Origin: CAZKXX01 sp964556705
Lineage (GTDB): Bacteria; Acidobacteriota; Terriglobia; UBA7540
Direction of reading: 5' to 3'
NCBI GenBank assembly: GCA_964556705.1
Contig: CAZKXX010000019.1
Location: 1 to 44,543, forward strand
Length of the DNA stretch: 44,543 nt
Within the stretch, counting starts at the first letter, position 1, and every line of letters begins with the position of its first letter. Of this stretch, positions 16,926 to 24,957 are shown piece after piece. Made by a program: the position numbers and the translations under genes. The notes under the pieces were generated by a model that was not told the origin of the DNA, searched no databases, and saw nothing but the letters and a program-made list of their open reading frames with translations.

Positions 16926-17240
16926 TTACGCGCTTTGCGACTCGCCGGTCGTGAAAGAGCCCAGGTGCACTTCGGATTCCGTCAGCCCTTCCGCGAGCCG
17001 GTCGAGAGCTTCGTATTCCGCCGCGAAACGGCTGCGAAAATGTTCGTAAGCTTCGCGCGACTCCCAGCGATCGAGCGTCAAATAGCGCCGCGGTCCGCCC
17101 CAATCGCGCAGCAGTTCGGTGCCGAGAAATCCTTCGCCGCGGGCGAAGAACCTTGCCCAGTCCCCCTGCGGCCCGTAAAAACCCTCAAACTCCTTTTCGT
17201 GTCCGGCGCGCGCCGAAAACTCCCAGAGAATGATGTACAC
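16926..17240 (-). CDS. ABM-domain (antibiotic biosynthesis monooxygenase-like) protein
   Basis: This small dimeric alpha/beta-barrel protein of 104 residues begins at GTG 17238-17240 (VYIILWEFSARAGHEKEFEG). It matches the ABM family pattern, with the GFLGTELLRD.....YLTLDRWES core. A longer frame with ATG at 17342 overlaps the upstream acyl ligase and shows no similarity, so GTG is preferred. The family includes monooxygenases, isomerases and stress proteins, so the activity is open. It lies seven bases from the upstream ligase stop and 27 bases before the hydratase. Confidence 0.75.
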   Translation of the reverse strand: MYIILWEFSARAGHEKEFEGFYGPQGDWARFFARGEGFLGTELLRDWGGPRRYLTLDRWESREAYEHFRSRFAAEYEALDRLAEGLTESEVHLGSFTTGESQSA

Positions 17241-17247
17241 GTTCGAA

Positions 17248-18924
17248 TCACTTCTCCCGGGCCGCGGAGGATGCCGCGCCGGCCGCCGTGTCCGCGTAGA
17301 GTGCGTCAATTTCCCGGCAAAAACGCGCGGCGATGGCGTCACGTTTGAGTTTCCCGTTCGCCGTCAGCAGTCCGTTCTCAATGGTAAAGGCTTCGGAAAG
17401 AATCCGGAAAGCGTGGACGCGCTGGTAGTGCGGCATCGCCGGATTCATTTCGGCGATCGCCTTTTCAACCTGGCCGGCCGCGACCTCGCCCGTGACGAGC
17501 GCGGCAAGCGAGCCGCGCCCGTGGCCCACGAGCATCACCTGGTTGGGAGCGGGCAGCGCGCGCGAAAGGGTCCCTTCGATCGGCTCCGGCGCCACGTTGT
17601 GACCCGAAGCCAGCACAATCAGATTCTTGACGCGCCCGATGATACTCCAGTTGCCGCTCTCGTCCACGTCGCCCTGATCGCCGGTGCGGAACCACCCGTC
17701 GCGAAACGCCGCGACGGTTTCTTCCGGCCGTTTCCAGTAGCCGGGAAAGATGTTCGGCCCGCGCACGAGGATTTCGTTTTCGTCGCCGAGTTTCATCTCG
17801 ATTCCCGGAATTGCGAATCCCACCCGGCCCGCCGTCACGCTCCCCGGAGAGTCCATCGTGCAAATGGCCGTCGTTTCCGTCAGGCCGTACACCTGCAGGA
17901 CGGGAATGCCGAGCATCATGAAGAAAAGCTGCGTCTCTTTGGCAAGCGGCGCCGAGCCGCAAATCAGCGCGCGCAGGTTCGGCCCCATCTTCTTCCGAAT
18001 CGCGGAGAAGACGAGTGAATCCGCCAGCGCCAGCCACAGACCGTCGAAGAGCCTTCCGTCACCCGCCTCCCGCCGGAACCAGGCGCGCCGGCCGCGCTCG
18101 AACAACGCGAGCGCCAGGCCGCCTTTCTTCTTCAGTCCGTCCTGGACACCGGTCCGGACGCGTTCGAGGAGGACGGGAACGTTCAGGAAGTAATCGGGCG
18201 CGGCAAGGCGGAGTTCTTCGGAGAGTTTCGTGAGGTCGGTCGAAAGCGCCAGTGTGCTCGAGCGCGTGAGGCAAGTAAGAAGCAGTATCCACGAGCCGGC
18301 GAAACAGCAGGGAAGGTAGTGGAAGACTCTATCGGGGACCTCGCGCTCGCCCATCAGGGCGTCGAGCCGCTGGTTCGTGCAGCCGAGCATGAAGGTGACG
18401 TTGGCGACCGCGAGAACCACGCCCTTCGGCTCGCCCGAAGTGCCGGACGTGTAAATGATTTTCACCGGGTCGCTGTCGGCCAGCGGATGCGGCATGTCGG
18501 GAATCCCTTCGCCCGCGGCCGCGAACACTTCGTCGAAGAGGGGCGCCGGCGGCGCGTCCGGCCAGTTCGAACGAATGCCGTCGCGCAGCGCCGCGTCCGA
18601 GCAGAGAATCAGCCGCGGGGAGCAGTCCTTCATCATTCCGACAAGTTCCTGCGGCGCCTGGCGCGAGTAAAGCGGGACGACGATTAATCCCTCGGCCATG
18701 AGCGCCAGGTCCGCGGCGGCCCAGCGGATGCTGTTCGGGGCGAGCAGCGCGCACCGGTCGCCCTTGCGCAATCCCTGCGCGCGGAGAAAGGCGCGCGCGG
18801 CGCGGATCAGCGAGAGCCGCTCCGCTCCGCTCGCGCCAGGGAGGTCTCCTTCGCGCGTTTCCTGGAGGACTTCCCGCGCCCCGGCCCCGCGCAGCCGCTC
18901 GAAAATGTTCTCGAGGAAATTCAT
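17248..18924 (-). CDS. Long-chain acyl-CoA synthetase (second ligase of the operon)
   Basis: This is a 558-residue AMP-dependent fatty-acid ligase of the long-chain type. The P-loop is KIIYTSGTSGEPKG at about 155-168, the A5 motif is VYGLTETTAICTMD, the A7 motif is WFRTGDQGDVDESGNWSIIG, and the C-terminal segment is NGLLTANGKLKRDAI. Its ATG (18922-18924) overlaps the TGA of the upstream pyruvyl transferase as ATGA, indicating translational coupling. The open frame extends far upstream as the antisense-free continuation of the neighbouring gene and is not coding. Two different ligases flank one ACP in the same operon, which suggests two different acyl substrates or loading of two carriers. Confidence 0.92.
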   Translation of the reverse strand: MNFLENIFERLRGAGAREVLQETREGDLPGASGAERLSLIRAARAFLRAQGLRKGDRCALLAPNSIRWAAADLALMAEGLIVVPLYSRQAPQELVGMMKDCSPRLILCSDAALRDGIRSNWPDAPPAPLFDEVFAAAGEGIPDMPHPLADSDPVKIIYTSGTSGEPKGVVLAVANVTFMLGCTNQRLDALMGEREVPDRVFHYLPCCFAGSWILLLTCLTRSSTLALSTDLTKLSEELRLAAPDYFLNVPVLLERVRTGVQDGLKKKGGLALALFERGRRAWFRREAGDGRLFDGLWLALADSLVFSAIRKKMGPNLRALICGSAPLAKETQLFFMMLGIPVLQVYGLTETTAICTMDSPGSVTAGRVGFAIPGIEMKLGDENEILVRGPNIFPGYWKRPEETVAAFRDGWFRTGDQGDVDESGNWSIIGRVKNLIVLASGHNVAPEPIEGTLSRALPAPNQVMLVGHGRGSLAALVTGEVAAGQVEKAIAEMNPAMPHYQRVHAFRILSEAFTIENGLLTANGKLKRDAIAARFCREIDALYADTAAGAASSAAREK

Positions 18925-20333
18925 CCGCCGAAAGTCTCCACCACCTTGCGCAGGTTCGCGCTGAACGGCGGCAGGTAATCCTCCCACGACCAGATTCCGG
19001 TGCGCACCGGAAACTGCGGATACCGCCGCTGCAGGTGCCGCTCGAAATAAACGCCCATGCGGGCCATCAACTTCAGATTGCGCGCCACGGTGCGCCCGAT
19101 CCCGTCGCGAATCGCCTCGCACTCGTTGCGCAGCTTCTCGAGAATCTCCAGAAGTTTCGGCTCGAGGTCCGGGTCGTCCACTTCCAGCAGCAGGTGCCGG
19201 TGACCGCGTTCGCGCATCAGGTTGCGGATCCGCTCGTCCATGGTGATTCCCGCCGAAGGCACCAGCGCCGGCATCGAAGTGACGATGCCATGGTATCGCG
19301 AAGAGACCATCCAGTGACAGGCGCGCAGGATGGCGACGAGCTGGTACATGTCGTAGTCGTCGGAGGTGAAGGTCGGCGCGCCGTCGAGTTTCCGGGAGAG
19401 GTCCGCGCAGGCGCGCGCGTCCAGCCGCTCCATGGCGGCGAGGATGACGAACGCGTGGTGCCGCTCGCGGAACGCCCGCACGGCCCGGGCGATGGAGTTC
19501 AGATAGTGCTCGTAGGCCGCCGCGCGGCGGGAATCCCAGGAGTGGAAGTACACGGTCCGGTACTGGCTCGCGCGATAGGCGCCTGTGAAGCTCCGCGCCA
19601 GGAACTTGGCGAGCGACGCGCGCACCGGCCACCAGAAGGGGTTGATGGGGCAGACGACGAGGAGGGGCTTCGCGCCGTCCCAGCCCGCGGCGCGCAAGGC
19701 GGACTGCGCGTAGTCCGGCCCGTGCGGCTCGAACGTCCATGCGGTGTCGGTTCCGAGCTCGGTGGAAACGCCCAGGCGGTTGAGCACGGCCATGGATTCT
19801 TCGTTCCGTGTGATGATGAGCGAGCGGCCGCAGAAGCGGCGCACCATGCGCTCGAGGATGGGATCCATCTGGCCGGCCTCGGCGCCGTATCCGACCGAAA
19901 GCCGGTTCATCGCTGAGGCGATGCCGAGCGATCCGATCATCATCGTTGTCAGCGCGTTGGCGAACTTGCTTTTGAACATCGAGCCTTCGCAGGCTACCAC
20001 GCCGTCGTGGCGCGGGACCTCGCGGTAGAGGAACGGCGGAAAGACGTCGGGCAGCTTCACCTGGCGCGTGCCGTCGAAATAGCCGCGCGAGCGCTCGAAA
20101 TTCTGCGTCATCACGCTGAACTCAACGTTCTTCGGACCCAGGATGTGGCGAATCTGACGGAGCATTTCCTCGACGCGCACGTCGGCGCCCGTATTGCGCG
20201 TGCCGTTGTAGCCCGCGAAGAGGAGTTTGAGCTTCTCGTCCGGCTTCCAGGGTCGGCCGGAGCCAAGCATCCATTTCACCTTGGAAAGCTCGGTCAGCCC
20301 GGCCACCCAGGAAGCGAGGATCAAATCCGTCAT
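18921..20333 (-). CDS. Polysaccharide pyruvyl transferase family protein
   Basis: This is a 470-residue glycosyltransferase-fold enzyme of the PS_pyruv_trans family, which usually transfers pyruvate from phosphoenolpyruvate as a ketal onto cell-surface sugars. Recognisable blocks are LLFAGYNGTRNTGADVR near 35-50, the GYGAEAGQMD segment near 148, the ITRNEES motif and the C-terminal WMVSSRYHGIVTSM motif near 340. The start at 20333 is conventional. Its stop overlaps the start of the next ligase by four bases. Finding it inside a lipid-activation operon suggests that the final product is a glycolipid or that the lipid decorates an envelope glycan; this is inference. Confidence 0.82.
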   Translation of the reverse strand: MTDLILASWVAGLTELSKVKWMLGSGRPWKPDEKLKLLFAGYNGTRNTGADVRVEEMLRQIRHILGPKNVEFSVMTQNFERSRGYFDGTRQVKLPDVFPPFLYREVPRHDGVVACEGSMFKSKFANALTTMMIGSLGIASAMNRLSVGYGAEAGQMDPILERMVRRFCGRSLIITRNEESMAVLNRLGVSTELGTDTAWTFEPHGPDYAQSALRAAGWDGAKPLLVVCPINPFWWPVRASLAKFLARSFTGAYRASQYRTVYFHSWDSRRAAAYEHYLNSIARAVRAFRERHHAFVILAAMERLDARACADLSRKLDGAPTFTSDDYDMYQLVAILRACHWMVSSRYHGIVTSMPALVPSAGITMDERIRNLMRERGHRHLLLEVDDPDLEPKLLEILEKLRNECEAIRDGIGRTVARNLKLMARMGVYFERHLQRRYPQFPVRTGIWSWEDYLPPFSANLRKVVETFGG

Positions 20334-20424
20334 GCCGGAGTCTCCGCCGCCCCGGCTCGCGGGTGCGGAAGCTGAGATATACCGGATGGCGCGGGGTGCT
20401 CACAAGTCCCCGGCGTCCATGTGC

Positions 20425-21567
20425 TCATGAACCCTCGTGCCCGCCGGACTCCTCTCCGGGCCAGGGGCGGTAGGGATAAGTGAACCGGCCTTCGCGCGCG
20501 AACTTCAGCAGCGGAAAACAATATCGCGAAAACGGAACGGGCGCGCGTCCGGTCTCGCTCACCACGCGTGTGTTGTCGAAGACGGTGTTGTAAGTCAAAT
20601 ACGGCAGAAAAACTTTCATCAACGACGCCGCGTAGCCGACGGGACTGCTGCGGCGGTTCGACAGCCACTCGACGACGGCGCGAAAGGGCGGCTCGAGTCC
20701 CGGCGCAAACAGCGGCGGAAGTTTTCCCCGCGCCTCGGCGAGTGCGTCCGTCAACTGCCGGTATGTTTCCGAAGCGGTTCCGGAAGCAAGGTGGTAGGTC
20801 TCGTACTCCGTCTTCTCCTTCTGGTGCAGCGTTACCAACGACTCGGCGACGAAGTCCACGTTGACGATGTCGAGCCGGTCATCGGGCCGGAAGGGGAGCA
20901 CCGGGAGTTGCGCAAGAAAAACGAAGGCCCGCACCATGTCGAACTGCGTGGTCTCCGCGTGCCGGCTGTCGCCGAGGATGATGCTGGGGCGAAAGATGGT
21001 GCGCGGGACCTCGGCGAGCAGCTCATGGACCATCAGCTCGGAAAATTTCTTGGTCCGCGCATAGGGGTCGTAGTCGGAGCGGTGCCAGTCAATCGCCTCG
21101 TCTTCGCGCACGACTTCATCCTGCCGCACGCCCGCGACCGCGACCGTGCTGACGTGGCTGAAGCGGCGCAATCCGTGATGGGCCAGGGCGCGCCGCGCGA
21201 GCTGAATCACCTCCAGCGTCCCGCGCAGGTTGACGTTCAGGCAGCTCTTCTCCGATTTGCGATTCAGCGACGCGGCACAATGAACAATCGAATCGGTCGT
21301 CTCCGCCAGCTCGCGGTATTCGTCCTCAGCCAGCCCGAAGCGCGAGCCGGTCAGATCGCCGCGGAAAATCCGCACGCGCCCCCTCAGATATTCATGAAAG
21401 CGGGGAAAATCGAGATGAATCTGGAGCGCCTGCCAGAGGCGCACTTCTGCTTCATGGGCGCTCTTGGCACGAACCAGCAGGTTCAGCGGCTCGGAGTGTC
21501 GCTCGAGGAGAATCGCGGCGATGTGCGCGCCGAGATATCCCGTCGAGCCCGTCAGGAAGATGGCCAT
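20425..21567 (-). CDS. NAD(P)-dependent thioester-reductase-like protein (Male-sterility/Lys2-type SDR)
   Basis: This 380-residue extended SDR has the NAD_binding_4 pattern. The Rossmann motif is FLTGSTGYLG at 4-13, the catalytic Ser140-Thr141 precedes the YxxxK pair Tyr169/Lys173, and LNLLVRAK follows as a NADPH-specific segment. Relatives reduce acyl thioesters of CoA or ACP to aldehydes or alcohols, for example in Lys2 and in fatty acyl-CoA reductases; others are simple epimerases. The ATG at 21567 is chosen because the Rossmann motif must begin within about 10 residues of it. It is the first gene of the lipid operon, 91 bases before the pyruvyl transferase gene. Confidence 0.8.
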   Translation of the reverse strand: MAIFLTGSTGYLGAHIAAILLERHSEPLNLLVRAKSAHEAEVRLWQALQIHLDFPRFHEYLRGRVRIFRGDLTGSRFGLAEDEYRELAETTDSIVHCAASLNRKSEKSCLNVNLRGTLEVIQLARRALAHHGLRRFSHVSTVAVAGVRQDEVVREDEAIDWHRSDYDPYARTKKFSELMVHELLAEVPRTIFRPSIILGDSRHAETTQFDMVRAFVFLAQLPVLPFRPDDRLDIVNVDFVAESLVTLHQKEKTEYETYHLASGTASETYRQLTDALAEARGKLPPLFAPGLEPPFRAVVEWLSNRRSSPVGYAASLMKVFLPYLTYNTVFDNTRVVSETGRAPVPFSRYCFPLLKFAREGRFTYPYRPWPGEESGGHEGS

Positions 21568-21610
21568 GCGCGGGTAGTATAGCCCAAAGGAAGAAGTTCG
21601 CGGCGCGCGG

Positions 21611-22186
21611 CTAGCCGCGAAGCGTCTCGTCCACAACCTTCAGAAGCTCTTCCGCCGAGGGCAGGTCGCCGGTGTGCGTGCCGCGATGGAGCCAGAGGAT
21701 TTTTCCGCTCGTTGCGACGAGCGCGGCCCCGGGCAGTTGCCAAACGTCGCTGTGTTTCTGGAACGTCCCACGCAAGCTCACGCGCGCGCCCGCTTCTTTG
21801 GCCTCTTCCCGCCGGCGCTTCAAATCCGCGGAGGGAAGGACGATTTCACGCAGCGACGTTCGGCCGAGGCCGATCGCGCGATAGCTTTCTTTTTCCGGGT
21901 CCGGGATGCAGTGGTCCTCCAGGCCGTACTGCCCGCAGAACTCCGCGGCGGCTTCGGCGTCCGCCTGAACGATGCAGACGACACGCACACCTCGTTCCTC
22001 GAAAGCCGGCAGGCGCTCGCGCAACTGCGCGAGTAGGGACGCAAAGAACGGTCAGCCGCAGTGGCGCAGCCAGAGGATGACCGCCGGCGTGCTACTCCAC
22101 CATTCGGAGAGACGCTTTTCTTCCCCGGAGCGCGTCCGATACACGAACTCGGGCGCGGGACTGCCGACGGTGATCGAACTCCTCAT
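21611..22186 (-). CDS. Selenocysteine-containing peroxiredoxin-like protein (AhpC/TSA type), UGA at codon 45
   Basis: Read with TGA (22052-22054) as selenocysteine, the gene gives 191 residues and ends at TAG. The N-terminal part (VGSPAPEFVYRTRSGEEKRL) and the part after the TGA (LLAQLRERLPAFEERGVRVV, then the PDPEKESYRAIGLGR segment) both match the peroxiredoxin-like AhpC/TSA_2 pattern. The motif that normally reads FLRHFGCPFC reads WLRHCG-U-PFF, so Sec45 sits at the family's catalytic cysteine. GGGGAG before ATG 22186 supports initiation upstream of the TGA. A SECIS-type hairpin follows. The protein likely reduces peroxides or disulfides; the normal second Cys is Phe48 while Cys43 precedes Sec. 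It lies 24 bases downstream of a PAS sensor gene. The alternatives are a nonsense pseudogene or a separate short gene from 22024. Confidence 0.85.
22016..22033 (-). promoter_or_regulatory. Candidate bacterial SECIS element
   Basis: The minus-strand sequence CTCGCGCAGTTGCGCGAG folds into a perfect 7-bp GC-rich stem with a four-base AGUU loop. It begins 18 bases after the in-frame TGA, so the loop starts 25 bases after it. A G within the first two loop bases followed by U, and a loop 16-37 bases from the UGA, are the accepted requirements for SelB-binding bacterial SECIS hairpins. The hairpin lies within the coding sequence. Confidence 0.8.
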
Positions 22187-22210
22187 CAAATCTCTCCCCT
22201 CTGGATGCGG

Positions 22211-23218
22211 TCAGGCGCGCGGGGGCTCAACCCTCCCGAGGTCTTCCTGGAGAAAAAGCCAGTGCGGCTTATCGCCGATCTCGGCCGCCACGGCGCGCGC
22301 CACGCAGCGATAAAGCTTCCCACCTTTGCGCAGGGCCACAAACTCGCCTTCCCACATCGCTCCGAACTGGAGTCGCTGCGTGATTTCTTCAATGAGGCGG
22401 TCCCTTTCTTCCCGCGGATGGGTGTGAAGGTTCGAAAAGTATCGTCCCACGGATTCTTCCGGCTTCAGGCCCGTCATCGCATCCAGGGCGCGATTGGTGT
22501 AGAGCACAAAACCGGCGGCGTCCATCATGCAGACGCCGACGGGCAGCGTCTCGAGGATGCGGGTGTGGACGCGGCGCTCGACGCCCTTCCACTTCTTTTC
22601 CACCGTCTGGCGGTGCATCAGGAGCGCGGCAAGCGCCACGAGCCAGATGGCAATGATGCTGCCGATGCCCAGCGTGGTCGCGGTTCGCGTGGCCAGCCTG
22701 CCCGCTTCTTCCGTCTGACGTTTCAGGCGGGCCGTTTCGCCCGCCGTCATTTCCGCCAGTGTCGCCTCGACCTTGGCGGAACGGGCGGTGTCATTCGAGT
22801 TTCGGGGCCTCGCCGCCGCCGGTTTGCGCTGGGATTCCGCCAGACTCTTTTCCGCCGCCTCCAGCTGCTCGCGGACCAGCGAATTAAGACTGGAGAACTT
22901 CGCCATCCGCTCTTCGTCGTTCAAAGAAAGCAGGTGGACCTGCTCCAGAGCGCTGCGGACTGCGGCGATCTGCAGAGTGATCCGCTGAGCATTGAGCGTC
23001 CGGCTTCCGTTCAGGCTCGACTCCAACTCGCCTTCCAGTTCCCGCAGCGACGAGCCGACGGCGTGAAGGGACTGAATCGTCTGGCCCGTGCGGCTGACGG
23101 TGGCCTGGGCCGCTCCGAGATTCTGCACTATCCGGTGCTGGACGACGCCGATGGCAATGAGCGCGGGCACGGCGAGCGCGTAGAGGACGACCACTCTCTT
23201 GGCGGCGGCAGGCGACAT
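22211..23218 (-). CDS. Membrane PAS sensor protein without an output domain
   Basis: This is a 335-residue membrane protein. A first transmembrane helix spans about residues 9-27. A periplasmic helical segment of about 150 residues follows, rich in coiled-coil-like heptads and resembling a CHASE3 or four-helix sensory module. A second transmembrane helix lies near 185-205, and a cytoplasmic PAS domain near 225-325 contains the typical PVGVCMMDAAGFVLYTNRAL and TGLKPEESVGRYF blocks. No histidine kinase, GGDEF, MCP or HTH domain follows, so it is an orphan sensor that must act through a partner or is a truncated kinase. It is followed by the selenoprotein gene only 24 bases downstream, suggesting a shared transcript and perhaps redox sensing. 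Confidence 0.8.
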   Translation of the reverse strand: MSPAAAKRVVVLYALAVPALIAIGVVQHRIVQNLGAAQATVSRTGQTIQSLHAVGSSLRELEGELESSLNGSRTLNAQRITLQIAAVRSALEQVHLLSLNDEERMAKFSSLNSLVREQLEAAEKSLAESQRKPAAARPRNSNDTARSAKVEATLAEMTAGETARLKRQTEEAGRLATRTATTLGIGSIIAIWLVALAALLMHRQTVEKKWKGVERRVHTRILETLPVGVCMMDAAGFVLYTNRALDAMTGLKPEESVGRYFSNLHTHPREERDRLIEEITQRLQFGAMWEGEFVALRKGGKLYRCVARAVAAEIGDKPHWLFLQEDLGRVEPPRA

Positions 23219-23262
23219 TGAACCTCCGAATCAGACCGGCAATGGAATCGTGTTCACGGAAC

Positions 23263-23820
23263 TCAACCTTCGAGCAGAAGCCTCAACTTTTCCAGTTTCT
23301 GCTTCCAGTAACTTTTCATCTTTTCCGCTTCCTGGGCGGACAAGAGCTTGCCGTGCTGGAGCGAGACCTGACTCTTCCCGGCTCCTTTGGCATCGAGATT
23401 GACGTCAAGGTGGCTCCGGCCGTCCACCCAGGTCATGCGAAGCGATTTGCGCGGCGTGGCCTTGCGAATCGTGATGGCGTGGTCTTTCAGCCAGCGGGCG
23501 CGCAGGCGGCCATCCTGCCAGGCGCGGAACAGTTCACTGACGGGCACGGCCACGGTTTTGCTCCCGCTGATTTCGAAGCCCTCGGGCTTCTGGTGTTTCT
23601 GCCACAGCCCGCGCGCCTGCTCGTAGGCGACAGCGACCATCTGCTGCCACCAACCGTTCATCCGCGATTTCTTTCCGAGCAATGCGACGATAGCTTTGTG
23701 GTTGAGCTCCCTTGCGCCCGCCGCGTCGAGGAGAGCAAACCATTCGCGCCAAATCCTGCCGGTGCGGGCTTTGACGGCCGCATCGCTGATTCCCGCCGCT
23801 TTCGCCGCTTCGCGCGACAT
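23263..23820 (-). CDS. DUF4287 and SRPBCC-like domain protein
   Basis: This is a 185-residue soluble protein in two parts. The N-terminal DUF4287-like domain (about 5-70) contains the RIWREWFALLDAAGARELNH and NGWWQQMVAVAYEQARG motifs. The C-terminal half (about 75-160) is an SRPBCC/AHSA1-like fold with a VPVSELFRAWQDGRLRARWL segment, followed by a lysine-rich tail. Such two-domain proteins are common in soil bacteria and their role is unknown; SRPBCC domains bind hydrophobic ligands. ATG 23820 is preferred to GTG 23832 because GGAG lies seven bases before it. It is the first gene of the run leading to the PAS sensor and the selenoprotein. Confidence 0.8.
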   Translation of the reverse strand: MSREAAKAAGISDAAVKARTGRIWREWFALLDAAGARELNHKAIVALLGKKSRMNGWWQQMVAVAYEQARGLWQKHQKPEGFEISGSKTVAVPVSELFRAWQDGRLRARWLKDHAITIRKATPRKSLRMTWVDGRSHLDVNLDAKGAGKSQVSLQHGKLLSAQEAEKMKSYWKQKLEKLRLLLEG

Positions 23821-23905
23821 CGTTCGCTCCACGCCCGCCGGAGGTCTCCGGCGGGCGGAAACCTGTTCCGCAGAGAAAACCTGGTTGTCGGTTAGCCGAG
23901 CCGCC

Positions 23906-24922
23906 CTAACGCGCCGCGTAGGCCTTCGAATAGCCGTTGCGAGTGTTCGTCACCGTAAGAGATCCGTCGGGCCGCGCGGAAAGCTTCAGCGCGTGTCCCT
24001 GGCACTGCTCCTCGAGATTCGAGATGAAGTCCTCCGGAGCGTTGTGCTTGTCGCCGCCGGGAACCGAACGGTGAAGCTGCCAGATGTCCTCGAGCCCGGG
24101 CGCCGAGCGCATGATGCTCCAGTGCTCCGGCAGGCCGCCTTTGCGCGCGCCGTTGTTGATGACCGCCACGCGCGGGCGCGCGCCGTGCACGACCGCGCGG
24201 ATGCCGGAATCATATCCGCCGTGGTGCGTGCTCAAATAAACGTCCACGCTTCCGATGCGGTTCCAGGGACAAGCCAGTTGCACCTCGCGGTCGGCGGTCA
24301 GGTCGCCGAGATCGAGCAGGCGAAAGTTCCCGTACCGGACGAGGACGCCGAGCGAGTGCGCGTTCTCGCCGCCCCGCAGCGGTTCTTTCACCTGACCTTC
24401 ACAGAACTCGTTCAGTTCCCACTGGCCGCTCACCGGCTCGCCCATCACATTTCCTGCCGACGTGAGCACAACCACGTCCAGGCCGGTGAGGGGGAGCCGG
24501 TCCCCGGGGCGGACGACGAGGTGTTTGCCTTTTTCGCGGACCTTTCGGTACGCCTCCTCAAGTTCGGCCGCGCGGGGATGTCGCTCCACCGACGGACCGT
24601 GGTCCACGAAGTGAACGATGGGAATCCGCTCGGCCAGTTGCGGCACGCCGCCCACGTGGTCGCCGTGGTAGTGCGTCACCAGCAGATAGTCAATGCGGCG
24701 GATGCCCGCGGCTTTTGCCGCCGCGACGATTCGTTCCGCGTCCCGGCCGTTGAATCCGGGCCAGCCCGCGTCCACCAGCAGCGACTCACCGGAAGGCGAG
24801 ACGATGAGCGTGGCCTGGCCCCCCTCGACATCCACAAAATAGATTTCCAGAGAGTCGGCCGCCGCCCGCGCCGTGGCGAGGAGGAATAAGATTGTCAGAA
24901 GCCGCCCACGCATGCGCGCCAT
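23906..24922 (-). CDS. Secreted metallo-beta-lactamase-fold hydrolase (ComEC/Rec2-like)
   Basis: This 338-residue protein has an N-terminal signal peptide (residues 1-22, ending Ala-Arg-Ala-Ala-Ala). Its metallo-beta-lactamase domain carries the metal motif THYHGDHVGG (His84, His86, Asp88, His89). Later ligand positions lie in LLDLGDLT and in the STHHGGYDSG motif near residue 232. The pattern IYFVDVEGGQATLIVSPSGE is that of the DNA-internalisation ComEC/Rec2-type MBL subgroup. Here it is stand-alone and exported without the membrane competence domain, so it is more likely a periplasmic hydrolase than a DNA-uptake nuclease. The substrate is unknown. It is divergent from msrB. Confidence 0.85.
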   Translation of the reverse strand: MARMRGRLLTILFLLATARAAADSLEIYFVDVEGGQATLIVSPSGESLLVDAGWPGFNGRDAERIVAAAKAAGIRRIDYLLVTHYHGDHVGGVPQLAERIPIVHFVDHGPSVERHPRAAELEEAYRKVREKGKHLVVRPGDRLPLTGLDVVVLTSAGNVMGEPVSGQWELNEFCEGQVKEPLRGGENAHSLGVLVRYGNFRLLDLGDLTADREVQLACPWNRIGSVDVYLSTHHGGYDSGIRAVVHGARPRVAVINNGARKGGLPEHWSIMRSAPGLEDIWQLHRSVPGGDKHNAPEDFISNLEEQCQGHALKLSARPDGSLTVTNTRNGYSKAYAAR

Positions 24923-24957
24923 CCTACCATAATCGGCCGCGGGGGAGGACGGGTGAC

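Noticed and set aside
18925..19740. Extension of the second acyl ligase into a longer protein
   Set aside because: The upstream part overlaps the pyruvyl transferase in another frame and has no similarity; the ATGA junction at 18921-18924 gives the natural start.
21611..22024. Peroxiredoxin as a short protein starting at TTG 22024
   Set aside because: It would lack the first strand and the whole active site, while the upstream frame has a good ribosome-binding site and family sequence. The Sec reading explains both parts.
21611..22186. Nonsense-mutated pseudogene at the peroxiredoxin locus
   Set aside because: No other damage is seen, the TGA is exactly at the catalytic position and the SECIS-like hairpin is present. 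It remains the main alternative if Sec machinery is absent from the genome.
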